From NCBI RefSeq assembly GCF_027942865.1, contig NC_134514.1:460618-524617 (forward strand): a stretch of 64,000 nt of DNA, given 5' to 3'. Positions 10,001 through 26,700 of the stretch are shown in pieces (position 1 is the stretch's first letter; the number at the start of each line of letters is the position of its first letter). Under the pieces are notes generated by a model. That model worked only from the letters and a program-made list of their open reading frames with translations. It did no database searches and was not told the origin of the DNA. The translations under genes and the position numbers were made by a program. The stretch is from Odontesthes bonariensis. Its lineage: Eukaryota; Chordata; Actinopteri; Atheriniformes; Atherinopsidae.

Positions 10001-13000
10001 GAACAGTTATAGATCAGCAGGAACAGTTATAGATCAGCAGGAACAGTTATAGATCAGCAGGAACAGTTAAGTATAGGAAACTAAGGAAACTAGTTGAGGA
10101 AACCAAAGTATAGACGGCCAAACGTTCTTAGTTTTTAGTTCTCCCCCTCCCTGTTGGCCCCTCCCCCTCCCTGTTGGCCCCTCCCCCCTCCCTGTTGACT
10201 CCTCCCCCCTCAGGTCACATGACCTGTGATGGCTTCCTCACCAGTTTGGAGCTGGGCGTGGCCGGCAGATGTCTGAGCGCAGGTGGTCGGTACGCCTGTG
10301 TGGGCGGAGCCTGCGTGGTTCCCAGCTCGCTGGGCGCTGCCTGGTACTTGACGGGCTTCTCTGGGAAGCTGCCGGCAGGGAAGGGCTGCCATCGGACCTC
10401 CCAGAGCTCCGAGCCGGCCGCCACGTCCACCTTGTGCAGCACGGAGCCGGTGTAGTGCCAGATCTTGTAGCCATTACTGACACGCAGACGGGGGGAGCAG
10501 GTCGCCGTGACGATGTGCTCGCCATCAGGACTCCAGAAGAAATGTGTGGCGTCCGGAGCCTGAGGTTTGGACACCTGAGGAAAGGAAGAGGAGGACATTC
10601 AGTTTGGATCAGCCAGAGGACCTCTGTTAGCACAACGCAGTTTATTCACTTCTGACCATCGATGGAAATGTGACGGATTCAAAAAACTCATTTGAGGCTT
10701 TTTAAAAAGACAATTTCAGATTTGCTTCGTTGGTCAAAGAAAAGCCGACTGTGGTGCCGATTGGTCCTGCTCACCTGTTTGTACTTCTTCACGTCCCAGA
10801 CCTCCATCTGTCCCCGCAGGTTCCCGAACCCGGCCAGGACCAGGATGTGTCCCTGAGGGCTGAGACCAGGAGAGACAGATCATACTGAGTCATTGGGCTG
10901 CAGGGAGGCAGCTAATAAAGCTAAAGCTAATAAGTGTGTTGACGTTGGGCTTCTCTAAATGTGGGTGGTGTTCGGACACCTGACGGAGCGCTCCACCTGT
11001 TTGTGTCTGAGGTTAATCTCACCTGTAGTAGGCTGCGTTCCGGGGCCCCGTCCCGAAGTCGAACACCGGGTCGCACTTCAGGTTGAACACGGTGGCTTTG
11101 GCCGGCATGAAGCCGTACACCACGCAGAACCCCGCAGAGTCGGGGCTCCACGCCACGTCGTAAATGGGCCCGTTCTTCGCTGTTTCACAGAGAAACACAG
11201 GGTCAGACGTCTGCTCTGAGGGTTCACTTATTTCCTGAGCGCAGCTTTCCTCTGAGGGTTCACTTATTTCCTGAGCGCAGCTGAACACTGCTCTGAGGGT
11301 TCACTTATTTCCTGAGCGCAGCTGAGCACTGCTCTGAGGGTTTATTTCCTGGGCGTACTCACCCAGCTGGACGTGGGCCGTCTCCCCGGTAACAGCGAGG
11401 TAATGCAGCGTCTGCTCGCCGTAGTACGAAGCTCCCGTTTTATCCACCTCGGTGCTCGCCGTGACCAGGACCGCCGACGCTGGGGGGGAAACAGATGTGG
11501 GCATCAGGACCCGGACTCAGACCGGGACTCAGACCGGGACTCAGACCGGGACTCAGACCGGGACTCAGACCGGGACTCAGACCGGGACTCAGACCTGGAC
11601 TCAGACCCGGACTCAGACCGGGACTCAGACCCGGACTCAGACCGGGACTCAGACCGGGACTCAGACCAGGACTCAGACCTTTCTTGTTCCACTGCAGGCC
11701 GACTCTGTCTGCCTTGAAGAAGCTCTTGTTGGCGAGCGCCGCGGTCGGTCCTCCGAGGACCGGGTACTGATACAGCCGCACGAAGGAGGGCGCTCCTTTG
11801 GTGCCGGGGACGAAGACGGCAACCTGAAGGGGACAAACCAGAGGAGGTGAGCGGACAGGGACCGACCGGGCCGGGACCGACCGGACAGGGACCGACCGGG
11901 CCGGGACCGACCGGCCCGGGACCGACCGGCCCGGGACTGACCGGGCCGGGACCGACCGGACAGGGACCGACCGGACAGGGACCGACCGGACAGGGACCGA
12001 CCGGACCGGGACCGACCGGCCCGGGACCGACCGGGCCGGGACCGACCGGACAGGGACCGACCGGACAGGGACCGACCGGGCCGGGACCGACCGGCCCGGG
12101 ACCGACCGGGCCGGGACCGACCGGACAGGGACCGACCGGACAGGGACCGACCGGACCGGGACCGACCGGACAGGGACCGACCGGACCGGGACCGACCGGA
12201 CAGGGACCGACCGGACAGGGACCGACCGGACCGGGACCGACCGGGCCTTACCGGCTGCTGCGCCTCACCTTGCTGGGCGGAGCTCCAGGAGACAAAGCGA
12301 AGTCTGAGACTTTCTGCATGTGCAGCTTGTTGGCGATGGAGTCTGAGGAGAAAAACCCGGAAAGCATAAAACTTTCAGATGAGAGAAGCAGGAACCAGTT
12401 TTAAACAGTTTTTAACAGAAAATATCTTCCATGCAGCTTGTTTTCAGAGTTTTTCTGAACGAGCTGAAAACGATTCTTACTGAAGTCGTTGTTCTCGTAG
12501 AAATGCAGCTCGTTGTTGACGCTCCTGGCACAGATCTTCTCATCGTCGGACCAGCTGGGACACCTGCAGACCAGCACAGGTTAGAGCCGATCACCGACCA
12601 ATCAGAGTATCGGCGGGATGCGGCGGACTGACCAGGACTCCAGCTTCTTCTGGTACAGAGCTTTGATCAGACGCCCGCTCGGGACCTCCCACAGCTGCAG
12701 GTTGGCGTCCCCCTGGGGACTGTCCTGGGCCTCTGTAACCACAGGATCACCACATCAGACTCTGACTCCTCCCCCGGCCGCTCTGACTCCTCCCCCGGCC
12801 GCTCTGACTCCTCCCCCGGCTGCTCTGACTCCTCCCCTGGCCGCTCTGACTCCTCCCCCGGCTGCTCTGACTCCTCCCCCGGCCGCTCTGACTCCTCCCC
12901 CGGCTGCTCTGACTCCTCCCCTGGCCGCTCTGACTCCTCCCCCGGCCGCTCTGACTCCTCCCCCGGCCGCTCTGACTCCTCCCCCGGCCGCTCTGACTCC

Positions 13001-15539
13001 TCCCCCGGCCGCTCTGACTCCTCCCCCGGCCGCTCTGACTCCTCCCCCCGCCGCCTCTTACTGGTGTACGGCTGCCAGGTGACCAGGATGTTGTTGAGGG
13101 GAGACAGCTCCAGCAGGGCCGTCTTTGGGAGGTCGAGGCTGGACACCGCGGAGCCGTCGTTGGATCTGACCACGGAGACACTGAAGGACAAACAGACGCT
13201 CAGACAACCACCAGTCTGTCAATCAAAGCGGTTGCTAGGAGACCAGTGAATGATGCAACGTACCTGTGTCCGTTGCACCATCCGAACAGCGTCCCGTCTC
13301 TGCTGAAGGTGGCGCACCTGCTGGGCCGAGCATCCCTGGAACAACCAGAGTCCTTGTGTTTGTTTGTTTGTTTGTTTGTTTGTTTGTTTGTTTGTTTGTT
13401 TGTTTGTTTGTTTGTTTGTTTGTGCACACGATCGACACGGTCACGGCTTTTCTCTGTTCTGGCACCCCGATGGTGGAACGATCTCTGACTGATATCAGGA
13501 CAGCTGAGTCGCTGCCCATCTTTCGCCGCAGGCTGAAACCCATCTCTTCAGGAAACACTACCCTGATCCGCCCTCTTAGGACATCACCTGCTCCGTCCCA
13601 GCTCCTTACGCACTTATTGTTTCCTCCACCTCTGGCACCCTCTATATTTCCATTACCCCCTACCCGAACCAGGGTTTGCATCCCCACCCCGCTGTGACTG
13701 GTGTGCAGTTGGTGAGAGGCTGGGGTAGATTATGGTGGTTGTGGTGTGAGGAGCAGTGTTGGCTGGCATTAGGGGGGTGACTCTGGGACGCCAGTGGTCA
13801 CTCTCTAGCCTCCTGGAGGTGTTGTGGACCCAACTAGACGAAACACTGATGAAAGGAGGTTCCCACCTGATGACCCCAATGACCTGTTGGTCAGCACTGC
13901 TCACTGATCTATATTAAGTGTAGGGAATTACTCACTGAGTCTGGTCCATTATTTTATTTTATTTTATTTTTCTATTTTCTTTAGCACAAGTTCCTTGTGT
14001 TTATATTGAATCCTAAATTGTCTTTGTTTTCTAAATTGTCTTCCCATGTGTCTCGGTACCTGACTTATCGCACTTACTCTAGCACTAGTTCTGCTCTTAG
14101 CTGTTTGGTATTATAAGGAAATGCACTTATGATTTCTTGTGACCTGAAGTTTTTTTGCCTCCCGATGTGGAACACACTTATTGTAAGTCGCTTTGGATAA
14201 AAGCGTCTGCAAAATGACCGTAATGTGATGTAATGTGTTTGTGTGTTTGTTTGTTTGTTTGTTTGTGTACAGTGTGAGCGTCAGCTGCCTTACCTCTGGA
14301 AGGGGGAGGGTTGCTCACACTGGGGGGGGCCACACAGCAGAGACGTCCCGTCTGATCCTCGCACTGAAACACAGGAGGAGGACCGAGCTGAGTCAGTCCT
14401 TTAAAAACACGCGTTAACCGGACTGAGCGCGCTCAGAGAGAAGGTCAGCGCAGAGAATCACCACGACCGCACGAACACGCCGCAGAACTACCAGGCTGAA
14501 CACCAGGAGGACACCTCCACTGAGACAGAGAACAGGGGAGGCCCAGTAACACTGTGAAGCACGGCGGTGGGACCATCATGCTGTGGGACTGAACTAACAG
14601 GATGAAGTTTGTTTGAGACTACTCACGTGAAGCTTTTGAAACATGGATGGTGCTTTAAAGTTAAGAACGCCAACAGATTTTACTGAGTTTTGGTCAAAAG
14701 TCCAACCTGGACTCTGATGGTAGACGAGTTTTAATCAAAGCGCATCTCTCCGAGGGTCATGTTGACTTCAGGAAATCCAAAATAAACTCCATGTTAAATT
14801 TACTGTCTATGTGCGTAGTTAAATAACTCATCCATACATAACCAACATACCCCAAACTTACCCCCCACAAAGTCTTTGCTGCTCGAAGCAAAAACAATCA
14901 ACAAAAATCGCCTCATTCTGAACGAAGCTTAGTGGTAAATACGTCATGGCCCGTCAGGAATTCACCTTCTGTTCAGAATTCCGTTGAGATAACGACTAAT
15001 TGAATGAATCCGTGTTCATCGTATGATGAATTTGTCACACAGAATAAAACTTGCTACAAATTCTGGCCTGAACAGCTTTACTTTACACTTCGGCTCACAT
15101 AAATTGTCATTATCGGCCAACATGCGCGTGAGATTGTACTCTTTATTATACCAGGAGCGTTTACCCGGCACTGTCGCTCACACCGGAACAGAAAACCTCC
15201 TTTAACTTCAACCAGATTATCTGTTTTAAGGAAAAATGTTATGTGGATTTAGACTATGCCGAATTAACCCATAAGTCTAAAGATTTCAAGAAACTCTACA
15301 ATAAATATGCCTCCCAAGTAATTTATATCAGAACAAACTTAATAAGCTTTAAATCGGAGTTTGGCTGTATATTCACTGGCCCGGTGAGCGGAGGGTTGTC
15401 GGGGTCGGACGGATTTCAGTGTGTGACTTTCTAACTTTTCCGTGTAAAACAAGTAGAAAAATAAACCAAAAAAAACAACAGAATAGTTGAATGAAAACTG
15501 GAATTACCCACCTGCTAGAAACGGGATGGGAGGCGCCAT
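7020..15539 (-). CDS. eif2a: Eukaryotic translation initiation factor 2A
   Basis: Sixteen coding exons with matching phases: 15539-15512, 14363-14294, 13335-13264, 13180-13062, 12732-12633, 12563-12481, 12342-12269, 11823-11679, 11479-11363, 11179-11023, 10859-10776, 10574-10242, 9465-9352, 7592-7479, 7399-7334 and 7085-7020 (exon 11 edges may be off by one). The protein is about 580 residues; human is 585. eIF2A is a cytosolic factor that can deliver initiator tRNA to 40S subunits. The first ~450 residues form the WD-repeat propeller, with family segments such as [38 protein letters not shown] and [20 protein letters not shown]. The C-terminus is lysine-rich, then coiled coil ([14 protein letters not shown]...). 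The stop is TAG at 7022-7020. Donor and acceptor consensus is seen at nearly every border. The introns hold many arrays, an L2 LINE and a Tc1 remnant. No frameshift or stop was found in the exons. Confidence 0.95.
7655..7915. repeat. 75-bp tandem repeat in eif2a intron 13
   Basis: Three full copies and a partial one, with AGCAT at 7721, 7796 and 7871. The sequence (ttaaaggttaaaggtcaccc ...) recurs as a single reverse-complement copy at about 23510-23605. Confidence 0.9.
7980..9351. repeat. 14-16-bp minisatellite in eif2a intron 13
   Basis: Units of TGTTTACCTGTTAGTC and TGTTTACCTGTTAGCA type, with longer internal duplications. On the gene strand each unit holds ACAG/GTAAAC, the same donor as the real exon-13 border at 9352/9351 (GCAG/GTAAAC). 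The array abuts that exon directly. Confidence 0.95.
9490..10072. repeat. 20-bp minisatellite in eif2a intron 12
   Basis: About 29 copies of AGATCAGCAGGAACAGYTAT in exact 20-bp register. Variation is almost entirely at the last four bases (ttat, ctat or tttt). Confidence 0.97.
10140..10212. repeat. Short CTCCCCCTCCCTGTTGGCCC repeat
   Basis: Three to four copies near the donor of eif2a exon 12. Confidence 0.8.
11185..11350. repeat. About 36-bp repeat in eif2a intron 9
   Basis: Copies of gggttcacttatttcctgag with gcgcagctgaacactgctct fill most of this short intron, starting a few bases after the donor at 11363. Confidence 0.85.
11510..11678. repeat. 12-bp minisatellite in eif2a intron 8
   Basis: About 13 copies of GGGACTCAGACC. 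On the gene strand it reads GGTCTGAGTCCC, and the array starts at the first base of the intron: exon 8 ends AAAG and the intron begins GTCTGAGTCC. Confidence 0.93.
11862..12247. repeat. 15-bp GC-rich minisatellite in eif2a intron 7
   Basis: About 26 copies of GGGACCGACCGGACA or its GGC/CCC variants. It lies about 25 bases from the exon-7 donor at 12269. A second in-frame-looking donor (CCG/GTAAGG) sits between donor and array. Confidence 0.93.
12760..13050. repeat. 21-bp minisatellite in eif2a intron 4
   Basis: About 14 copies of CTCTGACTCCTCCCCCGGCC plus one base. On the gene strand it is purine-rich (GGGGGAGGAGTCAGAG) and begins about 12 bases after the exon-4 donor (CCA/GTAAGA at 13062/13061). 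Confidence 0.93.
13358..13424. repeat. (TTTG)n microsatellite
   Basis: About 16 copies of TTTG at the upstream end of the L2 LINE fragment in eif2a intron 2. A shorter TTTG run closes the LINE at 14243-14264. Confidence 0.95.
13428..14265 (+). mobile_element. L2-clade LINE, 3' end, in eif2a intron 2 (antisense)
   Basis: The upstream part translates to a decayed ORF2 C-terminus ([11 protein letters not shown], then stops). The 3' end is the well-known fish LINE/SINE tail, with GTAAGTCGCTTTGGATAAAA followed by GCGTCTGCAAAATGA and a short tgtaatg run. Part of the 3' UTR (about 13660-14010) recurs on the opposite strand at 48415-48590. Confidence 0.85.
14545..14600 (+). mobile_element. Tc1/mariner transposase remnant
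   Basis: The sequence gtgaagcacggcggtgggac and what follows encode [11 protein letters not shown], matching the KHGGGSIMLWG block of Tc1-like transposases. Only this block is recognisable in eif2a intron 1. Confidence 0.6.
14600..15500. other. Rest of eif2a intron 1; nothing recognised
   Basis: This is ordinary AT-balanced intron sequence without clear repeats. The short open frames (60-64 codons) have no family resemblance that I can see. Confidence 0.5.
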
Positions 15540-15610
15540 GTTTACGTGTCATGTGCCGGAAGAAGAAAGCCGTTAGGCGGAAGTTACGTCACAGCCAGAA
15601 GAGGCGGGCC
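15540..15610 (-). promoter_or_regulatory. eif2a core promoter region
   Basis: Just upstream of the eif2a ATG (15539) the plus strand has GCCGGAAG (15555-15562) and GGCGGAAG ETS-like sites. A TTACGTCA CRE/ATF half-palindrome is at 15584-15591. ETS plus CRE sites close to the start are typical of housekeeping promoters. The transcription start is not determinable. Confidence 0.4.
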
Positions 15611-20480
<4,870 letters not shown>

Positions 20481-20649
20481 TGACATCATCAGCAGGGGGC
20501 GGGGCCACGACAGCGAGCGCAATGCTGGAGGAGCGCCAACATCGGCAGACTGTCGTGTTCTCATCCCAAACTGAAACGACCAAAACATTCCTGAACTCTG
20601 ACAACTACCTACCAAACTCCGCCCACATATAACAAGACACCCTCCCCCC

Positions 20650-20680
<31 letters not shown>

Positions 20681-21006
20681 ACACACACAAGCCACGCCCC
20701 CTCAGAAAGCAGCCTGTTATCTGTGTTGATTCAACCTGACCTCAGTATTTCTGTGTCGGTTCACCCTGTGCCTTGCTCTGTTTAGCTGAGCTGTAGCCCC
20801 GCCCCCTCCGGGTACACCTTATCAGTGTGGCGGCGGCGGCGGCGGGGTCGTAGTCCAACGTGTAAACTGTCCCAGGTGATCCTCACGGACCTGACAGGAA
20901 GTGACCTTTTGAATCAGAAGACGGGTGTGTCTGCACCGTGTGCAGCCGCACCTGAACATTCCCCAGTGTTCCTGTTTGATTAATAAAGTTTCATTTGAAC
21001 ACCAAC
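20481..21006 (+). other. serp1 3' UTR
   Basis: It runs from the stop at 20480 to just after AATAAA at 20982-20987. It includes a poly-C run followed by (CA)n at 20644-20689. Confidence 0.6.
20644..20689. repeat. poly(C)-(AC)n tract
   Basis: About 20 C residues followed by about a dozen AC dinucleotides in the serp1 3' UTR. Confidence 0.97.
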
Positions 21007-21024
21007 ACTGTGTCGGGTTTCTGC

Positions 21025-21301
21025 TTAAAGGGACAGTTCGCCTCTTTAAAGGGACAGTTCGCCTCTTCTGACATGAAGCTGTGTAACATCCCATATCAGC
21101 AGCATCATTTCTGAACATCTTCTTACCCCCTGCTGCGTCCTGTGAGCAGAGTTCCAGCCTCGTTTTGGTGTTGATGAAGGTAGTCCGGCTAGTTGGCTGG
21201 GGTTTAAAAAATAAAGCGTTCTGCTTCTCAGAACAATATGCGTTCAACAGAGTAATACATTTAAGAGTAATACGATCAGAACTTGGGAACTGTCCCTTTA
21301 A
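21025..21301. mobile_element. TTAA-flanked MITE-like element (about 277 bp)
   Basis: It is bounded by TTAA at 21025-21028 and 21298-21301. The ends are inverted: AAAGGGACAGTTCG on the left and GGGAACTGTCCCTTT on the right. A second copy of the left end begins at 21046. TTAA target sites are typical of piggyBac-type elements. It has no coding capacity. Confidence 0.65.
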
Positions 21302-21590
21302 TGGTGCTGAGGAGGCCGATCGGCCCAAAGTGAAGGGTTAGTTTCCTTTAGAGCTGGAAGTCCTGGTCCTGACCCGGTCCTGGTGGAAAGGTGTTCCCAT
21401 CCCGACAGTCGGACACTAACTGCTGTACGACGGGTCGTATCTGAAGAACAAAGGAGGATCAACGCGCTAAGGTCATGTGACCTGAGCAGGCAGAAATCAC
21501 CAAACAGTGAATGAGGGGATGATGTTGGAGCTGCTTCCTGCCCTGAATGTTTCTGACCGAACAACCAGACCTGCTGAGGGTTAGATGAGC
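21302..21590. other. Unassigned spacer
   Basis: No gene, repeat or family resemblance was seen in this stretch. Confidence 0.5.
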
Positions 21591-21594
21591 CTCA

Positions 21595-21968
21595 CAGATC
21601 TGAGCCGGTTCTGTAAGACCTGGTTCTGTCAGACCTGGTTCTGTAAGACCTGGTTCTGTCAGACCCGGTTCTGTAAGACCCGGTTCTGTCTGTCAGACCT
21701 GGTTCTGTCAGACCTGGTTCTGTCAGACCCGGTTCTGTCAGACCTGGTTCTGTAAGACCTGGTTCTGTAAGACCCGGTTCTGTCTGTCAGACCTGGTTCT
21801 GTAAGACCTGGTTCTGTCAGACCCGGTTCTGTAAGACCCGGTTCTGTCAGACCTGGTTCTGTCAGACCTGGTTCTGTAAGACCCGGTTCTGTCTGTCAGA
21901 CCTGGTTCTGTCAGACCTGGTTCTGTCAGACCCGGTTCTGTCAGACCTGGTTCTGTAAGACCTGTATC
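21595..21968. repeat. 15-bp GACCTGGTTCTGTAA minisatellite
   Basis: About 24 copies with AA/CA and CCTGG/CCCGG variants. A TCTGTCTGTC insertion recurs at regular spacing, which shows higher-order duplication. Confidence 0.95.
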
Positions 21969-22204
21969 AGGTCTCTGTGGGACACTTTGATCAGTCGATG
22001 TCCCTGAAAATCAATAAATGAATCGGATCAATAATACTGACTTCAGTCCTGCTGCAGTTCCGCTGTTTGCCCACCAGGGGGAGGTGCTCACTAACAGCTA
22101 CTTTAACCCAGCATCTGACCCCGCCCACATCTAACGACATTGGCCAGTTAGTGACACGTGGGCGTGGCTTAAACTGTTGAACCTGAAGCTGTTCTCAGAC
22201 GGGA

Positions 22205-23505
22205 TGTTTGTGGTGAGTGAGAAACTAAGTGAACCCCTGATCCAGCAGCTGGTAGATGCAGTGAGAAACTAAGTGAACCCCTGATCCAGCAGGTCGTAGA
22301 TGCAGTGAGAAACTAAGTGAACCCCTGATCCAGCAGGTCGTAGATGCAGTGTGTGAGAAACTAAGTGAACCCCTGATCCAGCAGCTGGTAGCAGCAGTGA
22401 GAGAGAAACTAAGTGAACCCCTGATCCAGCAGCTGGTAGATGCAGTGAGAAACTAAGTGAACCCCTGATCCAGCAGGTCGTAGATGCAGTGAGAAACTAA
22501 GTGAACCCCTGATCCAGCAGGTCGTAGATGCAGTGTGTGAGAAACTAAGTGAACCCCTGATCCAGCAGCTGGTAGCAGCAGTGAGAGAGAAACTAAGTGA
22601 ACCCCTGATCCAGCAGCTGGTAGCAGCAGTGAGTGAGAAACTAAGTGAACCCCTGATCCAGCAGCTGGTAGCAGCAGTGAGAGAGAAACTAAGTGAACCC
22701 CTGATCCAGCAGCTGGTAGCAGCAGTGAGAAACTAAGTGAACCCCTGATCCAGCAGCTGGTAGCAGCAGTGAGTGAGAAACTAAGTGAACCCCTGATCCA
22801 GCAGCTGGTAGCAGCAGTGAGAGAGAAACTAAGTGAACCCCTGATCCAGCAGCTGGTAGCAGCAGTGAGAGAGAAACTAAGTGAACCCCTGATCCAGCAG
22901 CTGGTAGCAGCAGTGAGAAACTAAGTGAACCCCTGATCCAGCAGCTGGTAGCAGCAGTGAGAGAGAAACTAAGTGAACCCCTGATCCAGCAGCTGGTAGC
23001 AGCAGTGAGAGAGAAACTAAGTGAACCCCTGATCCAGCAGCTGGTAGCAGCAGTGAGAGAGAAACTAAGTGAACCCCTGATCCAGCAGCTGGTAGCAGCA
23101 GTGAGAGAGAAACTAAGTGAACCCCTGATCCAGCAGCTGGTAGCAGCAGTGAGTGAGAAACTAAGTGAACCCCTGATCCAGCAGCTGGTAGCAGCAGGGT
23201 GTGAGAAACTAAGTGAACCCCTGATCCGGCAGCTGGTAGCAGCAGGGTGTGAGAAACTAAGTGAACCCCTGATCCAGCAGCTGGTAGCAGCAGTGAGAAA
23301 CTAAGTGAACCCTGATCCAGCAGCTGGTAGCAGCAGTGAGAAACTAAGTGAACCCCTGATCCAGCAGCTGGTAGCAGCAGTGTGTGAGAAACTAAGTGAA
23401 CCCCTGATCCAGCAGCCGGTAGCAGCAGTGTGTGAGAGACTAAGTGAACCCCTGATCCAGCAGCTGGTAGCAGCAGTGAGTGAGAAACTAAGTGAACCCC
23501 TGATC
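22205..23505. repeat. 42-48-bp minisatellite (gagaaactaagtgaacccct)
   Basis: About 28 copies of a unit that contains gagaaactaagtgaacccct and gatccagcagctggtagcag. Length variants differ by GAGA/GTGT insertions. A 48-bp subset stays open and would read REKLSEPLIQQLVAAV, but other copies break the frame, so it is not a gene. The last unit continues into sequence shared with eif2a intron 13. Confidence 0.95.
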
Positions 23506-23764
23506 TTTACCAGTGAACCTTTAACCTTTAACATGCTAACTGAGGCCTGCAGAGTCTGAGATGTAGCTCTGGGGTTTCTGACCTTGGGGTGACCTTTATG
23601 AAGCTGATTGAACTCGTCGCTGTTTCAGAACTTTAAATGACTCGAGTCCATCCAGCAGCCGCCCTGCAGTCAGCCGGTATCAGAGCTCTGAAAGCTGCTC
23701 ACCTCAGCAGGAAACCGGCTGCTGCAGGTTTCAGCTTCAGTCGTCCTGCTGCCAGGTCCTCAGA

Positions 23765-26700
23765 ACATAAAAACCCCTGATCCACAGAGGTGGGTCCCAC
23801 ATAAAAACCCTGATCCACAGAGGTGGGTCCCACATAAAAACCCTGATCCACAGAGGTGGGTCCCACATAAAAACCCAGATCCACAGAGGTGGGTCCCACA
23901 TAAAAACCCTGATCCACAGAGGTGGGTCCCACATAAAAACACAGATCCACAGAGGTGGGTCCCACATAAAAACCCTGATCCACAGAGGTGGGTCCCACAT
24001 AAAAACCCTGATCCACAGAGGTGGGTCCCACATAAAAACCCTGATCCACAGAGGTGGGTCCCACATAAAAACACTGATCCACAGAGGTGGGTCCCACATA
24101 AAAACCCTGATCCACAGAGGTGGGTCCCACATAAAAACCCTGATCCACAGAGGTGGGTCCCACATAAAAACAAAGATCCACAGAGGTGGGTCCCACATAA
24201 AAACACAGATCCACAGAGGTGGGTCCCACATAAAAACACAGATCCACAGAGGTGGGTCCCACATAAAAACCCTGATCCACAGAGGTGGGTCCCACATAAA
24301 AACCCTGATCCACAGAGGTGGGTCCCACATAAAAACACAGATCCACAGAGGTGGGTCCCACATAAAAACACAGATCCACAGAGGTGGGTCCCACATAAAA
24401 ACACAGATCCACAGAGGTGGGTCCCACATAAAAACCCTGATCCACAGAGGTGGGTCCCACATAAAAACACAGATCCACAGAGGTGGGTCCCACATAAAAA
24501 CCCTGATCCACAGAGGTGGGTCCCACATAAAAACACAGATCCACAGAGGTGGGTCCCACATAAAAACACAGATCCACAGAGGTGGGTCCCACATAAAAAC
24601 ACAGATCCACAGAGGTGGGTCCCACATAAAAACACAGATCCACAGAGGTGGGTCCCACATAAAAACACAGATCCACAGAGGTGGGTCCCACATAAAAACA
24701 CAGATCCACAGAGGTGGGTCCCACATAAAAACACAGATCCACAGAGGTGGGTCCCACATAAAAACACTGATCCACAGAGGTGGGTCCCACATAAAAACAC
24801 TGATCCACAGAGGTGGGTCCCACATGAAAACCCTGATCCACAGAGGTGGGTCCCACATAAAAACCCTGATCCACAGAGGTGGGTCCCACATAAAAACACA
24901 GATCCACAGAGGTGGGTCCCACATAAAAACCCTGATCCACAGAGGTGGGTCCCACATAAAAACACAGATCCACAGAGGTGGGTCCCACATAAAAACACTG
25001 ATCCACAGAGGTGGGTCCCAGATAAAAACCCTGATCCACAGAGGTGGGTCCCAGATAAAAACCCTGATCCACAGAGGTGGGTCCCACATAAAAACCCTGA
25101 TCCACAGAGGTGGGTCCCAGATAAAAACCCTGATCCACAGAGGTGGGTCCCAGATAAAAACCCTGATCCACAGAGGTGGGTCCCAGATAAAAACCCAGAT
25201 CCACAGAGGTGGGTCCCACATAAAAACACTGATCCACAGAGGTGGGTCCCACATAAAAACACAGATCCACAGAGGTGGGTCCCACATAAAAACCCTGATC
25301 CACAGAGGTGGGTCCCACATAAAAACACAGATCCACAGAGGTGGGTCCCACATAAAAACACTGATCCACAGAGGTGGGTCCCAGATAAAAACCCTGATCC
25401 ACAGAGGTGGGTCCCAGATAAAAACCCTGATCCACAGAGGTGGGTCCCACATAAAAACCCTGATCCACAGAGGTGGGTCCCAGATAAAAACCCTGATCCA
25501 CAGAGGTGGGTCCCAGATAAAAACCCTGATCCACAGAGGTGGGTCCCAGATAAAAACCCAGATCCACAGAGGTGGGTCCCACATAAAAACACAGATCCAC
25601 AGAGGTGGGTCCCACATAAAAACCCTGATCCACAGAGGTGGGTCCCACATAAAAACACAGATCCACAGAGGTGGGTCCCACATAAAAACACAGATCCACA
25701 GAGGTGGGTCCCACATAAAAACACAGATCCACAGAGGTGGGTCCCACATAAAAACACTGATCCACAGAGGTGGGTCCCAGATAAAAACCCTGATCCACAG
25801 AGGTGGGTCCCAGATAAAAACCCTGATCCACAGAGGTGGGTCCCACATAAAAACCCTGATCCACAGAGGTGGGTCCCACATAAAAACACAGATCCACAGA
25901 GGTGGGTCCCACATAAAAACACTGATCCACAGAGGTGGGTCCCACATGAAAACCCTGATCCACAGAGGTGGGTCCCACATAAAAACACTGATCCACAGAG
26001 GTGGGTCCCACATAAAAACACAGATCCACAGAGGTGGGTCCCACATGAAAACCCTGATCCACAGAGGTGGGTCCCACATAAAAACACAGATCCACAGAGG
26101 TGGGTCCCACATAAAAACCCTGATCCACAGAGGTGGGTCCCACATAAAAACACTGATCCACAGAGGTGGGTCCCACATAAAAACCCTGATCCACAGAGGT
26201 GGGTCCCACATAAAAACCCTGATCCACAGAGGTGGGTCCCACATAAAAACCCTGATCCACAGAGGTGGGTCCCACATGAAAACCCTGATCCACAGAGGTG
26301 GGTCTCACATAAAAACCCTGATCCACAGAGGTGGGTCCCACATAAAAACACAGATCCACAGAGGTGGGTCCCACATGAAAACCCTGATCCACAGAGGTGG
26401 GTCCCACATAAAAACCCTGATCCACAGAGGTGGGTCCCACATAAAAACACAGATCCACAGAGGTGGGTCCCACATAAAAACCCTGATCCACAGAGGTGGG
26501 TCCCACATAAAAACCCTGATCCACAGAGGTGGGTCCCACATGAAAACCCTGATCCACAGAGGTGGGTCCCACATAAAAACCCTGATCCACAGAGGTGGGT
26601 CCCACATGAAAACCCTGATCCACAGAGGTGGGTCCCACATAAAAACCCTGATCCACAGAGGTGGGTCCCACATAAAAACCCTGATCCACAGAGGTGGGTC

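Noticed and set aside
7980-10072. CRISPR array
   Set aside because: Units are contiguous with no unique spacers, and the host is a vertebrate.
11373-12404. DSDRDSDRD and TGPGPTGQG repeat proteins on the plus strand
   Set aside because: They are antisense to eif2a and lie over its intronic arrays.
12618-13191. ESERPGEE repeat extension of eif2a exon 4
   Set aside because: The frame continues from the exon through its donor into the 21-bp intronic array. The next exon joins in phase to give the conserved sequence.
22205-23505. REKLSEPLIQQLVAAV repeat protein
   Set aside because: Copies of 42-46 bp break the frame repeatedly, and no start or splice context is present.
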